27,014 nucleotides of DNA, from positions 1-27,014 of the forward strand of contig JBKPDF010000115.1 of assembly GCA_046727735.1 (NCBI GenBank), written 5' to 3'. This document shows, in pieces, positions 1 through 7,046 of this stretch. The DNA comes from AP-16 sp046727735. Its GTDB lineage: Bacteria; Pseudomonadota; Alphaproteobacteria; Rhizobiales; Xanthobacteraceae. Numbering within the stretch: the first letter of the stretch is position 1; each line of letters opens with the position of its first letter. The notes under the pieces are model-generated. The model saw only the letters and a list, made by a program, of their open reading frames with translations. It was not told the DNA's origin and made no database searches. The position numbers were made by a program, and so were the translations under genes.

Positions 1-881
1 AAGCGGGCTAGCAGAAGCGCGACCGCTGTCTTGCCGTGACCGGTCTGGGCCGTGAGCGAATAGACAAATCTGCGCTGAAGAATTCCCTCGACCAAATAGT
101 CGGGCGGCACGAAACCGGCCAGAAATTCAGCCAGGGTCTTCGCCAAGCGCGGCGCTGGGATATCCGACGCGGCCAACATCGATTCGACCAATGCCTCGGG
201 CGTGGTGCCTTCGGGGATGGTGTCGGCAATGTCCCATCCCTCGGGGCAGTGCATCGGCGCCTTCCAGCGGCGCAGCCGGCGAACCTCGACCCGCTGCAGC
301 ACGTCGACAAGCTGCTCGGCGGCTTGTTCGCCTGGGTCATCGTTGTCAGGGAGCAGAATCACGTCCCGCCCGGCGAGCGGCGAGAAGTCCACCTTGCCGA
401 TCGCCTTGGTACCGCCCGGCCAGGTGATGCCGACAACGGGGCATTTGCCCCACGAGAAAGCGTCCGCGAGCGGTCCGAATTCCACTGCCCTCGCGGCCTT
501 CTCGCCTTCGGCGAGCAGCACGATCGCATCGGGACTTTTGGCCAACCGATCGAGCCCGAAGAGTGGGCGCGGTGTGGGCCAACCCCTCAGGCGCCACTCG
601 CCGGCGCCGTTCTGCCAATATGTCGCCGGCCAAAATTCTTTCCGAGCACCGTTGTGTGCGTTCCAGCGCAGCACGTAGCCCAACAGCTGTCCGTCCGCAT
701 CGCGATATTCGAAACGGTGATCCGCTTCGAGGCCGTGTTTTTTGAAGTCCGGCAGCGGACTTGCATCCGCCGGCACTGGCATCAGGCACTCGCCGGCGGA
801 ATCATCTTGGTGTCGATCGAGTGTGGCGAGCTCGGCATCGGTCAGCGGCGCGGCTGCATCTGCCGTCAAGTGCCTTTTCAT
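1..881 (-). CDS. Toprim / P-loop primase-helicase, partial (3' end outside window)
   Basis: The minus-strand frame is open from an ATG at 881 to the window edge, about 293 codons, with the C-terminus missing. A Toprim-like core is visible: a conserved Glu in LLAEGEKAA (about residue 125) and the acidic motif LLPDNDDPG (about 172). Near the edge TAQTGHGKTAV fits a P-loop [AG]xxxxGK[ST]. This layout is known from phage and plasmid primase-helicases, where Toprim makes the primer and a RepA/AAA-type ATPase unwinds DNA. The start overlaps the stop of the upstream primase-like gene by ATGA, so the two are probably translated together. Role inferred: replication of the integrated element after excision. 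The exact helicase family cannot be named without the missing half. This is the real gene here; longer plus-strand frames over it are shadows. Confidence 0.8.
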   Translation of the reverse strand, partial: MKRHLTADAAAPLTDAELATLDRHQDDSAGECLMPVPADASPLPDFKKHGLEADHRFEYRDADGQLLGYVLRWNAHNGARKEFWPATYWQNGAGEWRLRGWPTPRPLFGLDRLAKSPDAIVLLAEGEKAARAVEFGPLADAFSWGKCPVVGITWPGGTKAIGKVDFSPLAGRDVILLPDNDDPGEQAAEQLVDVLQRVEVRRLRRWKAPMHCPEGWDIADTIPEGTTPEALVESMLAASDIPAPRLAKTLAEFLAGFVPPDYLVEGILQRRFVYSLTAQTGHGKTAVALLLAR

Positions 882-1174
882 CGGTCTATCCGGAGGATCT
901 GGGCCAACTCGCGGGCAGCATCGCCCTGGCCGATGTTGCGCAAGTACGCAAATAGCGAGATCACGTCCCCGCCTTGAGCAGCGTCGGCGAAGTCAGCCCA
1001 AGCGCCGGTTTGCATGTTGATGCAGAACGAACCCGGTCGCCGATCATCGCGCGTCGGGTTGCGAGCAACGAATTCGCGACCTCGAGGCCGTCCATCTGGA
1101 AGCCATCGCCGCAGCAACGCTGGCAGGGCCGCCAGGGCGGCGCGATTGATGCTGGCGAAGTCGATCCGGTTCAT
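878..1174 (-). CDS. Primase N-terminal (CHC2-like) domain protein, stand-alone
   Basis: A protein of about 98 residues. Its core (GSFCINMQTGAWADFADAA, then GGDVISLFAYL) has the shape of the CHC2 zinc-finger fold of DnaG-type primases: a beta strand with substrate loop, then the helix that follows GD(V/I). Only one Cys remains, so zinc binding is probably lost. It ends in an ATGA overlap with the Toprim/P-loop gene, which suggests a primase split over two polypeptides. The ATG at 1174 is preferred because AAGGG lies about 10 bases upstream. A TTG at 1192 overlapping the ssb stop (TTGA) would add six residues. Inferred job: template recognition for the Toprim partner. The fold assignment is by eye. 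Confidence 0.7.
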   Translation of the reverse strand: MNRIDFASINRAALAALPALLRRWLPDGRPRGREFVARNPTRDDRRPGSFCINMQTGAWADFADAAQGGDVISLFAYLRNIGQGDAARELAQILRIDR

Positions 1175-1188
1175 GCCCGCCGCGCCCT

Positions 1189-1578
1189 TCAAAACGGGAT
1201 TGCATCATTGAGTTCATCATCGCCAGCTTGGGGAGGCGATGTTCTAGGCGCGGCCCTTTGACGTTCGCGCTTGGGCCTATTTCGTCCGATCTGATGTGTT
1301 TGATCGCACTTGAAGGCCGCGACCGAGAGTTCATGACGGTCGACGCCATCATTGCCGCGCCACGTATTCAGCCGAATAGCGCCTTCGATGTAACAGCGAT
1401 CACCTTTCCTAAGCTCGCCAGCCGCCTCTGCAGCTTTGCCGAAGACAGCAACCGAAACCCATTGCACGCCTTCGTCCTTTCCGACTCCGATGCGCAGCCG
1501 AGCCCACAGTTTTCCAGCTTGAGAAATTTTTCGCTCCGCGTCGGCGGCGAGAAATCCAAAGAAGGCGCAATCGATCAT
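1189..1578 (-). CDS. ssb: Single-stranded DNA-binding protein
   Basis: A 129-residue SSB-like OB-fold protein. The segment WVSVAVFGKAAE, then LRKGDRCYIEGAIRLNTW, then HELSVAAF matches the SSB core strands. A basic/proline linker leads to the acidic hydrophobic tip DELNDAIPF, the usual partner-binding tail of bacterial SSBs. It coats single-stranded DNA and recruits replication or repair proteins. The length is shorter than chromosomal SSB (about 160-180), as is common for copies on mobile elements. The start overlaps the upstream small gene's stop (ATGA at 1575-1578), which fixes the ATG. It lies inside an element replication operon, so it probably serves that element and is not the housekeeping copy. 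Confidence 0.88.
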   Translation of the reverse strand: MIDCAFFGFLAADAERKISQAGKLWARLRIGVGKDEGVQWVSVAVFGKAAEAAGELRKGDRCYIEGAIRLNTWRGNDGVDRHELSVAAFKCDQTHQIGRNRPKRERQRAAPRTSPPQAGDDELNDAIPF

Positions 1579-1829
1579 GACACTGCCGCCACGAGGTGAA
1601 CCGCCGGCGATTGTCTGCCGGCGAGGCGGTCGAGAAGATCGCGCGCTAGGACGTTGTAGAGTGCTAAGGCCGCGTCGAGACCGACATCGTCATCGAGTTC
1701 AAGTTCGTCGAAGCCGCCGAGCCGCTTGGTGCGTTGCTCCAGAGGGTCAAGGGAAGGTAGACTTGTCATCGTCGTGGCTTTCCAAAATGCGAGCGCCGCC
1801 CCTGGTCCGGGCGGCGTTCGTGCGTTCAT
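1575..1829 (-). CDS. Small acidic hypothetical protein
   Basis: I do not recognise this 84-residue protein. It has an acidic middle (ELELDDDVGLD) followed by a probable helix (AALALYNVLARDLLDRLAG). Two starts are possible. The ATG at 1829 overlaps the stop of the upstream HTH gene in ATGA. An internal ATG at 1769 has GGAAAG about 9 bases upstream and would give 64 residues. The first is listed because the same ATGA junction recurs along this operon. The 3' end also overlaps ssb in ATGA. A replication accessory or SSB partner is possible from position only. Confidence 0.6.
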   Translation of the reverse strand: MNARTPPGPGAALAFWKATTMTSLPSLDPLEQRTKRLGGFDELELDDDVGLDAALALYNVLARDLLDRLAGRQSPAVHLVAAVS

Positions 1830-2257
1830 TTAAGCAGTTGCCTGATTGAAGCGTATTTTATGAGCCGGCGACTGCCGACTTTCACGCTTTCGAGTTCGCC
1901 CGTTTTGATTAGCTTCCAGACCTTCGCTCGGCAGAAGCCCGTTAGGCGCGCAGTCTCCAGGACCGTGACGGTTATCGGCTCGGGTCCTGCAGCGGCTGTC
2001 GGTACATCCGGCGCCGGTTGCGATGGCGGTCGCAAGGAATCGAGCACTTGCTGTGCATCGTCCGCGGCAACAAAAACTTTCCCAGCCATCCGAATTAGGC
2101 GAAGCCGCCCTTGCTCTTCAAGCTCGAGCGCCGCCTTCATGGAAATGCCGCCCAGCCAAATCCGGCAGGCGTGCTTCAATTGAAGGATGGGAACCGGAAG
2201 AGGTGGCCCCCAATAGAGACCATGTGTCTTTTCGGGGACCGTAGAAAGGGTAGCCAT
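1826..2257 (-). CDS. Helix-turn-helix (excisionase/MerR-type) DNA-binding protein
   Basis: 143 residues from the ATG at 2257, which has GTGAGG upstream; a GTG at 2290 would add eleven residues. The last 50 residues form an excisionase-type winged HTH: ITVTVLETARLTGFCRAKVW, then KLIKTGELESVKVG and RRLIKYASIRQLL, where the second part is the wing. The N-terminal half (ISMKAALELEEQGRLRLIRM) looks like a second, poorer DNA-binding unit. It is first in the overlapping replication operon. Likely roles are element regulator, excisionase/directionality factor or replication initiator. Three copies of GCCTCAC lie just upstream and may be its operator. Function beyond DNA binding is inferred. Confidence 0.72.
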   Translation of the reverse strand: MATLSTVPEKTHGLYWGPPLPVPILQLKHACRIWLGGISMKAALELEEQGRLRLIRMAGKVFVAADDAQQVLDSLRPPSQPAPDVPTAAAGPEPITVTVLETARLTGFCRAKVWKLIKTGELESVKVGSRRLIKYASIRQLLK

Positions 2258-2261
2258 TCGC

Positions 2262-2336
2262 GCCTCACTGTGCGAATCAACAGGAGGCACCTAATTAACG
2301 GACGCGCGCGGCCTCACAGATAGGGGGGTGTGAGGC
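2262..2336. promoter_or_regulatory. Candidate operator/hairpin upstream of the HTH-ssb operon
   Basis: A perfect 8-base inverted repeat, GCCTCACA (2311-2318) and TGTGAGGC (2329-2336), has a 10-base spacer containing a G6 run. A third half site, GCCTCAC, sits at 2262-2268. The array lies between the stop of the unknown gene at 2348 and the HTH gene start at 2257. On the minus strand the hairpin is not followed by a U run, so a classic terminator is less likely than an operator for the HTH protein. Both remain possible. Confidence 0.4.
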
Positions 2337-2347
2337 GATTGATATTG

Positions 2348-2971
2348 TTATTCTTTTTTGAATCCGGTTGCTCGAAGCGCGTTAATCGAGGCTTGCAGAA
2401 TGCGCTGTACGCTTGCGGTCTTTCCGCCGAAGCGCTCACGCAAATGCCTTGCAAATTCGTCAGCCTGTGCATCGTCATCTCTTTTGAGGCGAGAATTCCA
2501 GTTTTCAAGATCCTTTCTGCTGATGCTTGGTCCCACCAAAAAAGGAGCCCAATAAACAGCGACGCGCGCCGCGGCATCACCATAGCTGCCGCCTTGTTCG
2601 TCTCTGACCGCGCGGACCACCCCCACTGCATAGGCTTGGCCGACCGAGATTTGGGCCGTTGGCAGCACCGCTCTTTCTTTTCGCATCTCGGCCGCGTATC
2701 GCCAGAATGGATGCGCATTCCCGTACACCAAGGCCTCTAATAGGCCGTATGCGTTCGTTACGTCCTCGCGAGTGATGCCACCAATGTTTGTGCGCACTCG
2801 GTCGTTCTTTAGTTCATCATCCAGGGCACCGACCGCCTTGCGAAAAATTGCGAAGGGAACGGCAAGCTTCTTTGCATCGGGCGAAACGCTCGCCGGGATT
2901 GCTTCTTCCTTGCCGATTTGGTCATAAAGGTTGAGCACTTCTTTGGCTGCGGATTGCCGAGAGTTGGGCAT
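2348..2971 (-). CDS. Hypothetical protein of integrative element
   Basis: A 207-residue soluble protein that I do not recognise. The ATG at 2971 has GGTGAT just upstream; a longer frame reaches 3043 but its added sequence looks non-coding. The protein is mostly helical and charged, with no signal peptide or membrane segment. Visible stretches include ITREDVTNAYGLLEALVYG, HPFWRYAAEMRKER and a C-terminal LRERFGGKTASVQRILQ. It stands alone between the broken integrase (about 110 bases upstream) and the HTH-ssb operon. No catalytic motif is visible, so I assign no function. It could be element cargo. Confidence 0.65.
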   Translation of the reverse strand: MPNSRQSAAKEVLNLYDQIGKEEAIPASVSPDAKKLAVPFAIFRKAVGALDDELKNDRVRTNIGGITREDVTNAYGLLEALVYGNAHPFWRYAAEMRKERAVLPTAQISVGQAYAVGVVRAVRDEQGGSYGDAAARVAVYWAPFLVGPSISRKDLENWNSRLKRDDDAQADEFARHLRERFGGKTASVQRILQASINALRATGFKKE

Positions 2972-3082
2972 GAGATCACCGCCATTGCACCGCCTCGGGA
3001 AGGCGGCGCGGGCAAGCCGGACGGCAGTGAAACTATCCGACAACGGGGCTGCAGAACCCGGCCCGCGCCTGGCGCGAGTTTC

Positions 3083-4316
3083 CTACATTGCCGAACGCAG
3101 GGGAACCACCGCAGCTGCGGACAGGGGCTTGTCGCAGTATGAACTCCACGCGTCCATCAATCGGCGCCGCTTCTCGAGCACATCACCACGACGATAGGCT
3201 TGCTCCGCGGCATCCCCGATAGCGTGTGCCAGTGCTGCCTCAGCGATCTCGCACGGAAAATTCGTATGTTCTCCGCACCAATCCCGAAAGGCGCTACGGA
3301 AACCATGTACCGTAATGTCGTCTCGGCCCATGCGCTCGATAACCGTGAGCATTGTTCGGTCGCTTAGGGATCGGCCGCGCCGACGACCCGGGAACAGGTA
3401 GGGCTGATTTCCGTCGCGCGCGTGGCTCATTTCCTCGAGGATGGCGAGAGCGCGACGGCAAACGGAATGCGGTGCTCTTTGTCGGCCTTCATCCTGGCTG
3501 CTGCAATTGTCCAGGTTTTGGTGGCGAAATCTACTTCATCCCATTTCGCGCCTCTGACTTCGCCGGTGCGCGCCGCAGTAAGGATTGCAAATTCGAGAGC
3601 GCGCGCCGCTGTGCTTTCTTGCGCTCGGAGCTCGGTCATGAATGCCGGCACATCGGTATAAGCAAGGGCAGCGTAGTGGCGTACCCGGTGAACCTTTGAT
3701 TTTTTAGGGACCAGCTTGTCGATGTGGCGCGCAATCGTGCCGGGTTTTCGCCTGTGCGATAGTGATTCACCGTCGCCCAATCGATCACTTGCTCGATGCG
3801 CCCACGGACTCGGCTTGCCGTTTCAGCCTTCTCCTGCCAAAGGGGGCCGAGCACTTTCATGACGTGGGCCGTGTCGATCGTTGCAATCTGCAAGGATCCG
3901 AGCAGCGGTGAGACGTGAGTTCGCAAGCTGCTGAGCCACTGATTTGCATGCTTTTTGCTGCGCCAGCCCGCGCGGTGCGCTTCCCAGAATTGATCGGCGC
4001 ACCAGTCGAAGGTGACGGACCGGGCTCGCTGCGCCGCTGCGGCATCGCGCTGACGCCTTCGCGCCTCGAGGGGATCAACTCCATCCCGGAGCAGTCGGCG
4101 GGCCTCTCGCGCCTTCTCTCGGGCTTCTGATAAGCTCACATCCGGATACGGCCCGAGCCCCATGTAGCGTTCGACGCGGTTCTGCATGAATCGGAAGAGC
4201 CACGACCGCGAGCTTGTCCTCTTGTTCACCTGCAGCCACAGACCGCCGCCGTCGCAGACATCGCGGGAGGCGTTTTTGATCTGCCGATCGGATAACCTGT
4301 GAAGTGTATGCCGCAT
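3083..4316 (-). pseudogene. P4-type tyrosine integrase, two frameshifts
   Basis: This is a DUF4102/P4-family site-specific recombinase in three frames. The N-terminal arm-binding and core-binding part runs 4316 to about 3730 (LSDRQIKNASRDVCDGGGLW). The middle, about 3730-3460, carries the catalytic Arg in TAARTGEVRGAKW. The C-terminus, about 3460-3083, carries HGFRSAFRDW (HxxR), LAHAIGD and the likely Tyr nucleophile in AYRRGD. Each break fits loss of one base: near 3726-3732, GENPARLR should continue as a HIDKLVPKK frame; near 3458-3462, HRIP should continue to RRALAILEEM. Repaired length is about 411 residues, normal for the family, and all catalytic residues survive. The ATG at 4316 is chosen over a GTG at 4340. 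It is dead unless the breaks are assembly errors. Confidence 0.85.
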
Positions 4317-4343
4317 TGCCCAACCCCCAAATTGACCCACGAA

Positions 4344-4461
4344 TCGAGCGTAGATTATGGTGGACTACGGCAGACTGGTACAGACCAAAAATGCGAGAAG
4401 TGCCCATAAAAAGCGGGTTTCTGTGGACAGCTGTTTTTGTGGGTAGACACAAATTCGGCAG
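4344..4461. other. Candidate att/arm-site region between left integrase and catabolic block
   Basis: About 120 bases without a gene, between the integrase start and the ligase start. CAGAC repeats with a 10-base period (4371, 4381), and related GGACAG and TAGACA motifs sit at 4425 and 4444. An imperfect inverted repeat pairs CCCATAAAAAG (4403-4413) with GTTTTTGTGGG (4433-4443). Short repeats upstream of an integrase are typical of arm-type integrase sites and autoregulatory sites, so the element boundary may lie here. No tRNA was found. The exact junction cannot be placed from one sequence. Confidence 0.35.
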
Positions 4462-6081
4462 ATGAGCATGCGGCCGTTTCTCACGCTCCATCATCCGGCT
4501 GCCGCCCGCTGGTATTACGCCGAAGGCCTATGGCAAACGGATACGTTCTACTCATTGCTCGCGCGCCACGCCGGCGAGCGGCCGGACGATCCGGCGCTGT
4601 GTGATTCTCGGCGTCGGCTGAACTGGTCCGAGGTCCTGGCATGGGCCGACGGGATCGCGGCGGATTTGACCGCCCAGGGCCTCGTGGGCGGCGACCGCGT
4701 CTCGATCTGGCTCTCCAATCGCATCGAAGCCGTCCTGGTTTTTCTCGCCTGCGCGCGCCAGGGCTATGGCTGCAATCCCTCGCTGCACCGAGCATACAGC
4801 GTGTCCGATGTCGTACAGCTGCTCGATTTCCTCAAGGCGAGCGCGCTCGTCACCGAGCCGGCGCTCGCCGCCCGCGATTCTGGGCAGATCGCTCCCGCGC
4901 TGACGCAAGTGAGCTCGCTCAAGCGCGTCTACCTCGTCCCGGATTTTCCCGGGCCCGGACCTGTGGTCGGGGAGCCGATCACGGACCCCGATAAAGTCTC
5001 CTATCTCGCGTTCACCTCGGGGACGACCGGAGTTCCCAAATGCGTGATGCATTCCGACAACACGCTGTTGGCCAATGCCCGCGAAATGGTCCGCGATTGG
5101 GGACACGGGCCGCGGACCAAGCTGCTCACGCTGAGCCCGCTGTCTCATCACATCGCCTGGGTGGCCGCGGCACAATGGCTCCTCGCCGGCTGCGAGCTGA
5201 TCGTCAACGATCCGCCGGCGGGCCGTAATGCGCTCGATTGGATCATCGAGACCGGCGCGACCTACGTCATGGGCGTGCCGACCCACGCGATGGACATCAT
5301 CGCCGAGCAGCGCCGGCGCTCGATCGCTCGCATCGGCGCGGTCGAAGTGTTCTATATGGCTGGCTCGCCCATCCCGCCTTCTGTCGCCGAGACTTTCGTC
5401 GAGCAGGGCATCAAGCCGCAGAACATCTACGGCATGACCGAGAACTCCTCGCACCAGTATACGCATCCGGAGGACGAGCGCGCCGTGATCGTCAATACCT
5501 GCGGGCGCGGCGGCAAAGCCTATGAGGTGCGGATTTTCGATCCGGAGAACCCTGATCGCGAGCTACCGCGCGGCATGCTCGGCGAGATCGGCGGGCGCGG
5601 CGCCGCGTTGATGCTCGGCTACTACGGCAATCAGCCGGTGACGGCGGCGAGCTTCAATCGCGACGGCTGGTTCATGTCCGGCGACCTCGGCGTGCTCGAC
5701 GAGGCCGGCAATCTGAAGATCGTCGGCCGGCTCAAGGACCTGATCATCCGCGGCGGGCACAACATTTATCCGGCTCACATCGAGGCCCTCGCGCTTCGCC
5801 ACGCCGCGGTCGAACGCGCGGCCTGTGTGGGCATCGCCGACGAGCGGCTCGGCGAACGTGCCTGTATCGCCATCGTCGGCGCGGTCGAGCCGGATGCGCT
5901 GCTCGCGCACCTCGCCGGAGAAGGCCTGTCAAAGGCCGACATGCCGGAATATTTTCTGCGCATGGAAGATTTTCCGCTCACCGCGAGCGGAAAGATTCTC
6001 AAGCGCGAACTCGTGACGATGATCGGGCGCGGCGAGCTTGCGCCCATTCCGGTGCGATGGCGCACGAAGGAGATCGCCTGA
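4462..6081 (+). CDS. Acyl-CoA synthetase (AMP-forming, class I adenylating enzyme)
   Basis: A 539-residue enzyme that joins a carboxylic acid to CoA through an acyl-AMP. All family motifs are present: P-loop TSGTTGVPK (185-193), YGMTE (323-327), SGD (406-408), the hinge GRLKDLIIRGG (422-432) and the C-terminal catalytic Lys in ASGKILKREL (K511). Length is normal. The N-terminus (TDTFYSLLARHAGERPDDPA) resembles cyclohexanecarboxylate/2,3-dihydroxybenzoate-type ligases, but the substrate is not readable. It is first in an operon with a hydratase (TGATG junction) and an acyl-CoA dehydrogenase. Two in-frame ATGs (4462, 4468) both lack a strong ribosome site. The left element ends right before it, so its native promoter may have been displaced. 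Confidence 0.9.
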   Translation: MSMRPFLTLHHPAAARWYYAEGLWQTDTFYSLLARHAGERPDDPALCDSRRRLNWSEVLAWADGIAADLTAQGLVGGDRVSIWLSNRIEAVLVFLACARQGYGCNPSLHRAYSVSDVVQLLDFLKASALVTEPALAARDSGQIAPALTQVSSLKRVYLVPDFPGPGPVVGEPITDPDKVSYLAFTSGTTGVPKCVMHSDNTLLANAREMVRDWGHGPRTKLLTLSPLSHHIAWVAAAQWLLAGCELIVNDPPAGRNALDWIIETGATYVMGVPTHAMDIIAEQRRRSIARIGAVEVFYMAGSPIPPSVAETFVEQGIKPQNIYGMTENSSHQYTHPEDERAVIVNTCGRGGKAYEVRIFDPENPDRELPRGMLGEIGGRGAALMLGYYGNQPVTAASFNRDGWFMSGDLGVLDEAGNLKIVGRLKDLIIRGGHNIYPAHIEALALRHAAVERAACVGIADERLGERACIAIVGAVEPDALLAHLAGEGLSKADMPEYFLRMEDFPLTASGKILKRELVTMIGRGELAPIPVRWRTKEIA

Positions 6082-6848
6082 TGCCGCTCGGTCTCACACG
6101 CCGCGATGAAGTCGGGGTTCTCGTGCTCGATCGACGGGAGGCGCTCAACGCGCTGTCGTTCGCTTTTCTCGAGGAGATCGACGGTGCGTTCGATGCGGTC
6201 GCCGAGATGGGCGTTCGCGCGCTCGTGATCACCGGCGCCGGCGGCAAGGCATTCTGCGCCGGCGCCGACGTCAAGGAGCTTCGCGGCCGCAATCTCGCGG
6301 AGCAGCGGCGGGGCATCGAGCGCGGCCAGGCGATTTTCGCGAAGCTGGATGCGCTGCCGATTCCCTCGATCGCGATCATCAACGGCTACGCGTTCGGCGG
6401 CGGGCTCGAGCTCGCGCTGGCAGCGACCTTCCGCCTCGCCACGGCGAACGCGAAGCTCGGGTTTCCGGAGATCAAGCTCGGCCTGATCCCGGGCTACGGC
6501 GGCACCCAACGCCTGCCGCGAGTCGTCGGCGAGGCGCGGGCGCTCGAGCTGATCCTGACGGGGCGCACGGTCGGCGCCGAAGAGGCGCAGCGCATCGGGC
6601 TCGTGCATCGGCTCGTCGACGGCGACGCGATCGAGGCGGGCCTGAGCTTCGCCCGCGAGCTGACCGGCTACAGCCTGCCCGTCCTGGCATTGGCGCGCTC
6701 GGCAGTGACGCGCGCGCTCGACGTGCCGATCCACGAAGGGCTGAAGATCGAGGCCGACGCGGCGACGCTTGCGTTCCGCACTGCCGACGCCGAGGAGGGC
6801 ATGGCTGCCTTCGTCGAAAAACGGGCCCCGGTGTTCCGCGATGCGTGA
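6081..6848 (+). CDS. Enoyl-CoA hydratase (crotonase family)
   Basis: 255 residues, the usual hydratase length. It adds water to a 2-enoyl-CoA. The oxyanion-hole segment TGAGGKAFCAGADV is at 51-64. Both catalytic glutamates are present: E110 in GGGLELAL and E130 in FPEIKLGLIPGYGGTQ, so this is a true hydratase-type active site. The start at 6081 is fixed by AAGGAG about 9 bases upstream and by the TGATG overlap with the ligase stop; an upstream in-frame start at 6057 is not needed. With the ligase and dehydrogenase it forms a CoA-linked beta-oxidation set, probably for a ring or branched acid. No thiolase is in the window. Confidence 0.92.
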   Translation: MPLGLTRRDEVGVLVLDRREALNALSFAFLEEIDGAFDAVAEMGVRALVITGAGGKAFCAGADVKELRGRNLAEQRRGIERGQAIFAKLDALPIPSIAIINGYAFGGGLELALAATFRLATANAKLGFPEIKLGLIPGYGGTQRLPRVVGEARALELILTGRTVGAEEAQRIGLVHRLVDGDAIEAGLSFARELTGYSLPVLALARSAVTRALDVPIHEGLKIEADAATLAFRTADAEEGMAAFVEKRAPVFRDA

Positions 6849-6867
6849 GCCGCCACAAACTCCGTTT

Positions 6868-7003
6868 ACCTCCCCCCTTGAGGGGGAGGTCGGCTCGCAT
6901 GCGCAGCGTGCGAGCCGGGAGGGGGTATGAGCGTGCTCGATCGAACAAGCACCCCCCTCCCCATCCCTCCCCCTCAAAGGGGGGAGGGAGGCGACTGTGG
7001 GAC
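6868..7003. repeat. Intergenic multi-hairpin repeat, copy 1
   Basis: Fills the gap between the hydratase and the acyl-CoA dehydrogenase. Successive hairpins: ACCTCCCCC/GGGGGAGGT (6868-6890), CGGCTCGCA/TGCGAGCCG (6891-6917), then a GGAGGGGGT arm pairing with ACCCCCCTCC, and CCTCCCCC/GGGGGGAGG near the end. It closes with GAGGGAGGCGACTGTG, also found at the end of the copy near 18.2 kb. This is a non-coding mobile palindrome family typical of GC-rich alphaproteobacteria. It may attenuate or stabilise the operon mRNA. Confidence 0.75.
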
Positions 7004-7046
7004 AGCCCCCCGCGTCTCCTGCGCCCACATTTCGGCCTGACGGGCC

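Noticed and set aside
36..977. Plus-strand 313-codon frame at the left edge
   Set aside because: It is antisense to a minus-strand frame with clear Toprim and P-loop motifs and has no recognisable domain.
5775..7028. Minus-strand 417-codon frame
   Set aside because: Antisense of the ligase, hydratase and repeat; Arg/Asp-rich GC shadow without domains.
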